Assembly (NCBI GenBank): GCA_937121005.1
Contig: CAKZKB010000185.1
Span: 1 to 10,372 of the forward strand
Direction of reading: 5' to 3'
DNA: 10,372 nt
Origin: an uncultured cyanobacterium
GTDB lineage: Bacteria; Cyanobacteriota; Cyanobacteriia; Cyanobacteriales; Geitlerinemataceae
The position numbers and the translations under genes were made by a program. This document shows, in pieces, positions 4,747-10,372 of the stretch. Under the pieces are notes generated by a model, which saw only the letters and a list, made by a program, of their open reading frames with translations, made no database searches and was not told the origin of the DNA. Within the stretch, counting starts at the first letter, position 1; each line of letters opens with the position of its first letter.

Positions 4747-7221
4747 ATGTTTGAACGCTTCACAGAAAAAGCCATTAAAGTAATTATGCTCGCCCAGGAG
4801 GAAGCCCGCCGCCTGGGACACAACTTCGTCGGTACCGAACAAATTTTGCTCGGACTGATTGGCGAAGGTACGGGAGTCGCCGCCAAGGTACTCAAATCCA
4901 TGGGGGTCAACCTCAAGGATGCTCGCATTGAGGTCGAAAAAATCATCGGTCGCGGTTCCGGGTTCGTCGCCGTCGAGATTCCGTTTACCCCGCGTGCCAA
5001 GCGGGTTCTAGAACTGTCTCTCGAAGAAGCACGCCAACTCGGTCACAACTATATCGGCACGGAGCACCTGCTGCTGGGGCTGATCCGCGAAGGGGAAGGA
5101 GTCGCCGCCCGAGTTTTAGAAAACCTCGGCGTTGACCTCTCCAAAGTCCGCACGCAAGTCATACGGATGCTGGGCGAAACCGCCGAAGTCGCACCGGGCG
5201 GCCCCTCTGGGGGACGCAATAAAACCCCGACGCTAGATGAGTTCGGATCGAATTTAACCCAACTGGCCAAAGAAGGCAAGCTCGATCCGGTGGTCGGTCG
5301 CCAAAAAGAAATCGAACGGGTGATCCAGATTTTAGGTCGCCGTACCAAAAACAACCCCGTCTTGATCGGCGAACCCGGTGTCGGTAAAACCGCGATCGCC
5401 GAAGGGTTAGCACAACGGATCGCCAATACGGACATTCCCGACATTCTCGAAGACAAGCGCGTCGTCACCCTCGATATTGGCTTGTTAGTCGCTGGAACCA
5501 AGTATCGCGGCGAATTTGAGGAACGCCTCAAGAAAATTATGGACGAAATCCGCTCGGCGGCTAACGTCATTTTAGTCATTGACGAGGTGCATACCCTCAT
5601 CGGTGCGGGTGCGGCCGAAGGGGCGATCGACGCGGCGAACATCCTCAAACCGGCCTTGGCGCGGGGCGAGTTACAATGTATCGGCGCAACCACACTGAAT
5701 GAATATCGCAAGCACATCGAACGCGACGCAGCCTTAGAACGGCGCTTCCAACCCGTGATGGTGGGCGAACCTAGCGTTGACGAAACCATTGAAATTTTAC
5801 ATGGTTTGCGCGAGCGCTACGAACAGCATCACAAGCTGAAAATTTCCGACGAAGCGTTGCTAGCGGCGGCCAAACTCTCCGATCGCTATATTTCTGACCG
5901 CTACCTTCCCGATAAGGCCATCGACTTGATCGACGAAGCAGGTTCGCGGGTACGCTTGATTAACTCCCAGTTACCGCCAGCAGCCAAAGAACTGGATAAG
6001 GAACTGCGTCAAGTGCTTAAGGATAAAGACGACGCAGTGCGATCGCAAGACTTCGACAAAGCGGGAGAACTGCGCGATCGCGAAATGGAAATCAAGCAAG
6101 AAATCCGCGCGATCGCCTCCAATAAAAAATCCGAAGGCGGAAACGGCGACTCTCCCGTTGTCGATGAAGAAGACATCGCCCAAATCGTCGCCAGTTGGAC
6201 GGGAGTCCCGGTGCAAAAACTCACCGAGTCCGAGTCCGAGAAACTGCTGCACATGGAAGACACTTTGCACCAGCGTCTCATCGGGCAAGAAGAAGCGGTC
6301 AAAGCCGTTTCTCGCGCCATCCGTCGCGCCCGCGTCGGCTTGAAAAACCCCAACCGTCCCATCGCCAGTTTTGTCTTTTCCGGGCCGACAGGTGTGGGTA
6401 AAACTGAGTTGACCAAAGCCTTGGCAGCCTACTTCTTCGGGTCTGAAGAAGCCATGATCCGGCTAGATATGTCCGAATTCATGGAACGGCACACGGTATC
6501 TAAACTCATCGGTTCGCCTCCGGGATACGTGGGTTATAACGAAGGTGGTCAGCTAACGGAAGCAGTACGTCGCCGTCCCTATACGGTCGTCCTGTTCGAT
6601 GAAATCGAAAAAGCGCACCCGGATGTCTTCAATATGCTGCTGCAAATTTTAGAAGACGGTCGCCTCACTGATGCCAAAGGTCGCACGGTAGACTTCAAAA
6701 ATACCTTGCTGATCATGACTTCTAACATCGGTTCTAAGGTGATCGAGAAAGGCGGTAGCAGCCTCGGTTTCGAGTTCGACGAAGACCCGGCCGATGCCCA
6801 ATACAACCGCATCCGCAACTTGGTCAACGAAGAACTCAAACAATACTTCCGTCCCGAGTTCCTCAACCGTCTCGACGAAATTATCGTCTTCCGTCAGTTG
6901 ACGAAAGATGAGGTCAAAGAGATCTCGGAAATCCTTCTCAAAGAAGTGTTCGGTCGCTTGACGGAAAAAGAAATTGCCCTAGAAGTCACCGAGAAATTCA
7001 AAGAACGCTTGGTCGAAGAAGGGTACAACCCCAGTTACGGGGCGCGTCCTTTACGTCGGGCCATTATGCGCTTGTTAGAAGATACCCTCGCCGAAGAATT
7101 GCTGTCGGGTCGCTTGCAAGCAGGCGATACGGCGTTAGTGGATATCGACGAGGAAGGTAAGGTAAAAATTGCCCCTAAAGAGGGCAACGAACGCCGGGAA
7201 TTAGTGGGTTCTAATAATTAG
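4747..7221 (+). CDS. clpC: ATP-dependent Clp protease ATP-binding subunit ClpC
   Basis: The product is a full-length 824-residue Hsp100 unfoldase that threads proteins into ClpP-type peptidase chambers in the cytosol. Two Clp N-terminal repeats occupy about 5-65 and 80-142. AAA module 1 has Walker A GEPGVGKT at 208-215, Walker B VILVIDE at 274-280 and arginines 332-333. A middle UVR-like coiled segment spans about 415-456; its moderate length distinguishes ClpC from ClpB. AAA module 2 has Walker A GPTGVGKT at 546-553, Walker B VVLFDE at 614-619 and the sensor-2 motif GARPLRRAI near 765. The LGF tripeptide at 673-675 matches the ClpP-docking loop, arguing for a protease partner rather than a disaggregase. 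The ATG start gives the canonical N-terminus MFERFTEKAIKVI; its ribosome site (AGGGAAA) is weak. An intrinsic terminator 25 nt downstream makes it monocistronic at the 3' end. In cyanobacteria ClpC is an essential housekeeping chaperone. Confidence 0.98.
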   Translation: MFERFTEKAIKVIMLAQEEARRLGHNFVGTEQILLGLIGEGTGVAAKVLKSMGVNLKDARIEVEKIIGRGSGFVAVEIPFTPRAKRVLELSLEEARQLGHNYIGTEHLLLGLIREGEGVAARVLENLGVDLSKVRTQVIRMLGETAEVAPGGPSGGRNKTPTLDEFGSNLTQLAKEGKLDPVVGRQKEIERVIQILGRRTKNNPVLIGEPGVGKTAIAEGLAQRIANTDIPDILEDKRVVTLDIGLLVAGTKYRGEFEERLKKIMDEIRSAANVILVIDEVHTLIGAGAAEGAIDAANILKPALARGELQCIGATTLNEYRKHIERDAALERRFQPVMVGEPSVDETIEILHGLRERYEQHHKLKISDEALLAAAKLSDRYISDRYLPDKAIDLIDEAGSRVRLINSQLPPAAKELDKELRQVLKDKDDAVRSQDFDKAGELRDREMEIKQEIRAIASNKKSEGGNGDSPVVDEEDIAQIVASWTGVPVQKLTESESEKLLHMEDTLHQRLIGQEEAVKAVSRAIRRARVGLKNPNRPIASFVFSGPTGVGKTELTKALAAYFFGSEEAMIRLDMSEFMERHTVSKLIGSPPGYVGYNEGGQLTEAVRRRPYTVVLFDEIEKAHPDVFNMLLQILEDGRLTDAKGRTVDFKNTLLIMTSNIGSKVIEKGGSSLGFEFDEDPADAQYNRIRNLVNEELKQYFRPEFLNRLDEIIVFRQLTKDEVKEISEILLKEVFGRLTEKEIALEVTEKFKERLVEEGYNPSYGARPLRRAIMRLLEDTLAEELLSGRLQAGDTALVDIDEEGKVKIAPKEGNERRELVGSNN

Positions 7222-7245
7222 AACGGAATGTGGTTTCCCGTTTGG

Positions 7246-7272
7246 GCGCTGGCGAAAGTCAGCGCTTTTTTT
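7246..7272 (+). terminator. Intrinsic terminator of clpC
   Basis: GCGCTGGC pairs with GTCAGCGC across a GAAA tetraloop (8 bp with one G-T pair) and is followed directly by seven Ts. It starts 25 nt after the clpC stop. This is a textbook rho-independent terminator. Confidence 0.92.
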
Positions 7273-7291
7273 GTCGATCCCATTTTCCCAG

Positions 7292-7418
7292 GTAGGGGCG
7301 AAGGGCCTTCGCCCAAGCCAACGAACTACCAAACCCGATCTGCGATAATACTACCATTGATACCATTTTGTGAAAATAGCGTTACACTTCGCATAGGGCA
7401 AACGCCGTTTGCCCCTAC
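7292..7418. repeat. 127-bp element with inverted GTAGGGGC ends
   Basis: The left end GTAGGGGC (7292-7299) and right end GCCCCTAC (7411-7418) are exact inverted copies. Each end carries its own hairpin: GGGCGAAGG / CCTTCGCCC at 7296-7314 and GGGCAAACG / CGTTTGCCC at 7396-7414. The roughly 80-bp interior codes for nothing I recognise. It resembles a miniature non-autonomous element, or two neighbouring palindromic repeats of the cyanobacterial GTAGGGG family. A 64-codon frame through it is spurious. Confidence 0.65.
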
Positions 7419-7479
7419 ATAGATATTCTCATCAATGGAGGATGCGCCCAAGCCCGATCGCTGAATTTAAAAAAGGGGG

Positions 7480-7509
7480 TTGACAAATGCCAAAGGGCGA
7501 TCGTACACT
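7480..7509 (+). promoter_or_regulatory. Predicted sigma70-type promoter facing panC/cmk
   Basis: TTGACA at 7480-7485 and TACACT at 7504-7509 are separated by 18 bp. Transcription would start near 7516, cross the AT-rich inverted repeats and continue antisense to the 3' end of panC/cmk. The only frame just downstream is a 10-codon one (MNNTTMNKEQ). It may drive a small or antisense RNA, or be fortuitous. Confidence 0.4.
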
Positions 7510-7515
7510 TACTAA

Positions 7516-7639
7516 CAATGAACAATACAACAATGAACAAGGAACAATAAGCTCCACTCAATTTACCCTCTATAATTGCTCATTGCTAATTGATAATTGT
7601 TCATTGATGGAAGATTGCTCATTGATAATTGTTCATTGA
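7516..7639. repeat. AT-rich inverted-repeat cluster overlapping the panC/cmk 3' end
   Basis: CAATGAACAA occurs at 7516-7525 and 7531-7540. The inverse form TTGTTCATTG occurs twice to the right, each time inside the 19-mer ATTGATAATTGTTCATTGA (7589-7607 and 7621-7639). ATTGCTCATTG also occurs twice (7575-7585, 7614-7624). The outer arms can pair to fold the segment. Its right end runs 21 bp into the panC/cmk reading frame. Its low GC contrasts with the neighbouring genes. Confidence 0.7.
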
Positions 7640-9154
7640 AAACGCGCGATACCAACTGATAATGGCATCGATCGCCTCTTCGATCGTCAGGTTGTCGGTC
7701 TGAATTTCGATCGCGTCTTTGGCCTTTCGCAACGGGGACAGCGTTCGGGTACTGTCGAGTTCGTCGCGACGGGCGATCTCCGCTTCTAGAACCTCTAAAC
7801 TGGGGGGATCTTGTCCTTGCTGTTGCAAATCTCGCTGTCGTCGTTTGGCCCGTTCTCCGACCGAAGCAGTGAGGAAAATTTTGACTTCTGCGTCGGGAAA
7901 AACCTGCGTCCCAATGTCACGACCTTCTGCAACCAACCCGCCTAATTCTCCGAAGCGTTGCTGTTGGGCCACGAGAAATTCTCGGACTGCACCCATGGCG
8001 GCGATCGCGGAAACATTGGCCGTCACTTCTGGCCCTCGGATCTCGCGAGTGATATCTTTTCCGTTGACAGCGACTTGGGTTTCTCCTGCTTCGTTGGTCG
8101 TCATTTCTAAGTGACACTCCGCCAACAGCGATTTTACCGCCGCTTCGTCTTTGGGTGAAGCCTTCGCATCCAACACGCGCCAAGTCACGGCCCGGTACAT
8201 GGCCCCAGAATCCAAATGCAGCAACCCCAACCGCCGGGCCACCAACCGGGTGACAGTGGACTTTCCGGCCCCAGCCGGGCCGTCGATCGCGATAATGGGA
8301 CGGCGCGATCGTAGTATGATATTATCAATCAGGCGCGTCGAACCCAAACGAGCCGCGATCGCCAACAAACCCCGCGAGTCTACGCGATCGAGAGGCATCA
8401 ACGTTTCTGGGTGCACCAATTCGATATAATCGGGTTCGAGGTTGGAAACCGTCGCCAGTTCGTCGCGGACGCATCGAACAAGGGTCTTGACATCGCGATC
8501 GCCCTTGGTAAACGCTGTTTCGGCTGCTGTTAGCGATCGATACAACACCGTCGCCTGTTGTTTTTCCGTCTCGCTGAGATAATGGTTGCGAGAACTGTAC
8601 GCCAACCCGGACGGTTCGCGAACAATGGCACACCCCACCACTTGCACGGGAATATTTAAGTCGGTGACGATCCGGCGTAAAATAGCCAGTTGTTGCGCGT
8701 CTTTCTGTCCGAAATAGGCGCGATCGCCTCGGACAATTTGCAACAATTTGGTGACGGCGGTGGCGACACCCTCGAAATGTCCGGGACGCGATCGACCGCA
8801 TAGTCCTGTTGTCATGGTTGCGGGGGGAACAATGCGGGCCGTTTCAGCATTTCCTAAAGGATACATCTCGCCGACGCTGGGGGCAAATAAAAGATCGACT
8901 CCCGCTTCTCGACACAATTGCCGATCGCGATCGAAGGGACGAGGATAGCGATCGAAATCCTCACCGGGGGCAAATTGCAAGGGGTTGACAAAAATGCTAG
9001 CAACGACGATATCATTTTCTTGCCGCGCCCGATGGAGTAAACTGAGGTGTCCGGCGTGCAAACCTCCCATTGTCGGGACGAACCCCACCGTTTTATCGCG
9101 GGAATGGGTTTGCAAGCTGGCCCGAAGGTGGGCGATCGTCTCTAGCAATTGCAC
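7619..9154 (-). CDS. panC/cmk: Bifunctional pantoate--beta-alanine ligase / (d)CMP kinase
   Basis: The 511-residue fusion joins two cytosolic enzymes. Residues 1 to about 275 are pantothenate synthetase, which condenses pantoate and beta-alanine with ATP for coenzyme A synthesis. It has the nucleotidyl-transferase motif HAGH at 33-36, KDAQQ near 151-155 and SSRN at 187-190. Residues about 285-505 are cytidylate kinase, which phosphorylates CMP and dCMP. It has the P-loop GPAGAGKS at 292-299, DSGAMYR near 315, EGRDIG near 410 and the lid RRDELDSTR near 462-470. GTG at 9154 is chosen because AGGTGA lies 7 nt upstream and translation then begins close to the family N-terminus; the in-frame GTG at 9172 has no such site. 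The fusion is characteristic of cyanobacteria. The last six residues, SMNNYQ, and the stop are encoded by a dispersed repeat, so the natural C-terminus may have been altered after ISWYRAF. It lies downstream of the kinase gene on the same strand. Confidence 0.97.
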   Translation of the reverse strand: MQLLETIAHLRASLQTHSRDKTVGFVPTMGGLHAGHLSLLHRARQENDIVVASIFVNPLQFAPGEDFDRYPRPFDRDRQLCREAGVDLLFAPSVGEMYPLGNAETARIVPPATMTTGLCGRSRPGHFEGVATAVTKLLQIVRGDRAYFGQKDAQQLAILRRIVTDLNIPVQVVGCAIVREPSGLAYSSRNHYLSETEKQQATVLYRSLTAAETAFTKGDRDVKTLVRCVRDELATVSNLEPDYIELVHPETLMPLDRVDSRGLLAIAARLGSTRLIDNIILRSRRPIIAIDGPAGAGKSTVTRLVARRLGLLHLDSGAMYRAVTWRVLDAKASPKDEAAVKSLLAECHLEMTTNEAGETQVAVNGKDITREIRGPEVTANVSAIAAMGAVREFLVAQQQRFGELGGLVAEGRDIGTQVFPDAEVKIFLTASVGERAKRRQRDLQQQGQDPPSLEVLEAEIARRDELDSTRTLSPLRKAKDAIEIQTDNLTIEEAIDAIISWYRAFSMNNYQ

Positions 9155-9161
9155 CGCTTTG

Positions 9162-9167
9162 TCACCT
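9162..9167 (-). promoter_or_regulatory. Ribosome binding site of panC/cmk
   Basis: AGGTGA on the minus strand, 7 nt before the GTG ending at 9154. It favours that start over the GTG 18 nt upstream. Confidence 0.55.
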
Positions 9168-9197
9168 ATCACTTGAGGATGTCCGAAGCATTAGTTT

Positions 9198-9206
9198 ATC
9201 ATATCA
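9198..9206 (-). promoter_or_regulatory. Predicted extended -10 promoter of panC/cmk
   Basis: TGATATGAT on the minus strand is an extended -10 box. It would start transcription near 9191 with a leader of about 37 nt. A weak -35 (TTGTCC at 9223-9228, 19-bp spacer) falls inside the adjacent palindromic repeat. The gene could also be read from upstream. Confidence 0.4.
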
Positions 9207-9215
9207 GCATTAGAG

Positions 9216-9240
9216 GTAGGGTGGACAATGCCCACCCTAC
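9216..9240. repeat. 25-bp palindromic repeat (GTAGGGTGGGC family), kinase/panC gap
   Basis: It matches the 4164-4188 palindrome except for one base. In the minus-strand RNA that change gives a G-U pair, so the 11-bp stem survives; in plus-strand RNA it is an A-C mismatch. Its first base on the minus strand is the last base of the kinase stop codon. No T-tract follows. It may stabilise or partly terminate the kinase message before panC/cmk. Confidence 0.8.
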
Positions 9241-10372
9241 TATTCTCTCTTCAATTGTACTGGCAAACGAATGTAAAATGTCGCGCCTTGGCCGGGAAGC
9301 GAACGGCAAGCGAGCTCGCCACCGTGACGATCGACGATAATTTGATAGGCGATCGATAAGCCTAATCCCTTCCCTTTGCCAACGGGTTTGGTGGTAAAAA
9401 AGGGATCGAATATCTTCTCGATCGCGTCGTCGGGAATGCCTAAACCGTTGTCTGCGATTTCAATTTGAATCCATTCGCGATCGTCTTCTGGAGCCGGATC
9501 GGCTTTTTTGCTAGTAATTGTCAAACGCGGAACGAAATCGGGTTCCTGTTTACATCGCAATTCCAGCGCATCAATGGCATTATTAAAAATATTTAAAAGT
9601 GCTTGATTGAGTTGTCCTGGATAACATTCAATATTGGGTAAATTGCTTAAAATTGTTATGAGTTCGATCGCGTCTCGTTTGGCTTGTTTGGCAAGGCGGC
9701 TCGAAAGCATAATGACGGTACTTTCAATACAGTCGTTGACGCGCACGGTTTTAACTTCGGCTTCGTCGAGACGCGCAAACGAGCGTAAGGAAAGGACGAT
9801 TTTCCTGACGCGATCGGCTCCTTCTTTTACTGAGTCGAGCAACTGGGGGAAATCTGTTTTAATATAGTCGAGATCTACGTCTTCGAGTTTCTCTGCGATC
9901 GCCGCTTCAGAATTGCTATCGCCATTTTGATACAAATCAATAATATCGAGCAAGTCACGCATATATTCTTCTGCACAACCGATATTTCCGAAGATAAAGC
10001 TAATGGGATTGTTGATTTCGTGGGCAATTCCGGCGACCATTTGCCCTAGGGAAGCCATCTTCTCTGACTGGATTAACTGAGTTTGAGTACGTCTCAAGTC
10101 GTCTAAGGCTTGTTGTAGTTCTTTTGCTTTTTGGCGTTGCTGCGCCTCCGATCGCCGCAAAGCAGCTTCGTTTTTCTTGCGATCGATGGAATAGCGAATC
10201 GCTCGTTCGAGGCTATCTTCGTTAAATTTTCCTTTGACTAAATAGTCGGAAGCTCCGGCTTGAATCACTTGCGAGTCGATGTCGCGATCGCTGACACCTG
10301 TAAGCATAATAATTGGCGATCGCACGTCTTTTTCGCGAGCGAGATGCCGCAATTCTAACCCCGTCCTTTTGC
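9240..10372 (-). CDS. Receiver-histidine kinase hybrid, 5' end outside the window
   Basis: The visible part is 376 complete codons plus a partial one; the true start lies beyond 10372. It opens in the second half of a receiver domain: GLELRHLAREKDVRSPIIMLTG, with the conserved Thr/Ser position in MLTG and the conserved Lys in DYLVKGKF near residue 46. The phosphoacceptor Asp would lie off the window. A coiled coil at about 65-100 links to the dimerisation and phosphotransfer domain, with H117 in SLGQMVAGIAHEINNP. The catalytic ATPase domain has the N-box NIFNNAID near 260, G1 DNGLGIP near 307-313, an F-box DPFFTTK, and G2 GKGKGLGLSI near 331-340. No transmembrane segment appears in this part. 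The order receiver-HisKA-HATPase is common in cyanobacterial signalling and implies phosphorelay input from another kinase. The signal is unknown. The TTG at 10352 is internal, since the frame stays open to the window edge. panC/cmk follows on the same strand. Confidence 0.93.
   Translation of the reverse strand, partial: KRTGLELRHLAREKDVRSPIIMLTGVSDRDIDSQVIQAGASDYLVKGKFNEDSLERAIRYSIDRKKNEAALRRSEAQQRQKAKELQQALDDLRRTQTQLIQSEKMASLGQMVAGIAHEINNPISFIFGNIGCAEEYMRDLLDIIDLYQNGDSNSEAAIAEKLEDVDLDYIKTDFPQLLDSVKEGADRVRKIVLSLRSFARLDEAEVKTVRVNDCIESTVIMLSSRLAKQAKRDAIELITILSNLPNIECYPGQLNQALLNIFNNAIDALELRCKQEPDFVPRLTITSKKADPAPEDDREWIQIEIADNGLGIPDDAIEKIFDPFFTTKPVGKGKGLGLSIAYQIIVDRHGGELACRSLPGQGATFYIRLPVQLKRE

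Noticed and set aside
5049..5789. 246-codon frame antisense to clpC, plus shorter ones inside clpC
   Set aside because: They are shadows of the strongly biased, fully recognisable clpC frame.
7228..7422. 64-codon plus-strand frame after clpC
   Set aside because: It crosses the clpC terminator and the 127-bp repeat; the product is a repeat translation.
7516..7639. CRISPR-like array of short AT-rich repeats
   Set aside because: Units are irregular, in both orientations, with no constant repeat-spacer period and no cas genes.
8325..8801. 158-codon and other frames within panC/cmk
   Set aside because: They are out-of-frame readings of panC/cmk, whose motifs are intact in its own frame.

Overview
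This window is from a cyanobacterium, most likely a filamentous one. The HIP1-type octamer GCGATCGC and its CGATCG core recur throughout. Pantothenate synthetase is fused to cytidylate kinase, a cyanobacterial arrangement. There is a ClpC chaperone, and short palindromic GTAGGG repeats of a kind common in filamentous cyanobacteria fill the intergenic spaces. No tRNA, rRNA, CRISPR array or transposase gene was recognised.

Left part (1-4364), accessory. After a gene-poor 409 bp, a large NACHT-type STAND NTPase with 18 C-terminal pentapeptide repeats reads leftward. Diverging from it across about 200 bp is a two-gene operon: a small glycine/alanine-rich membrane protein with a cysteine-rich tail, then a small protein carrying a PD-(D/E)XK nuclease signature. 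NACHT sensor, membrane protein and nuclease together look like a candidate defence or cell-suicide cassette; that reading is inference from architecture and context. Convergent with the nuclease is a 59-residue antitoxin-like gene without a toxin. Its stop codon lies inside a 25-bp palindromic repeat.

Middle (4365-7272), core. An interspersed repeat and a possible 13-codon leader ORF precede clpC, which encodes a full-length Hsp100 unfoldase with a ClpP-docking tripeptide. A strong intrinsic terminator follows.

Right part (7273-10372). A repeat-rich intergenic stretch holds a 127-bp element with inverted GTAGGGGC ends and an AT-rich inverted-repeat cluster that runs into the 3' end of panC/cmk. 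The fused panC/cmk gene and, upstream on the same strand, a receiver-histidine kinase gene cut by the window end both read leftward; a 25-bp palindrome separates them.

A recurring theme is repeat DNA touching gene ends. The antitoxin stop, the last residues and stop of PanC/Cmk, and the last base of the kinase stop all lie in repeat sequence. The NACHT gene carries its own in-frame 15-bp tandem repeats, which could change its pentapeptide domain length.
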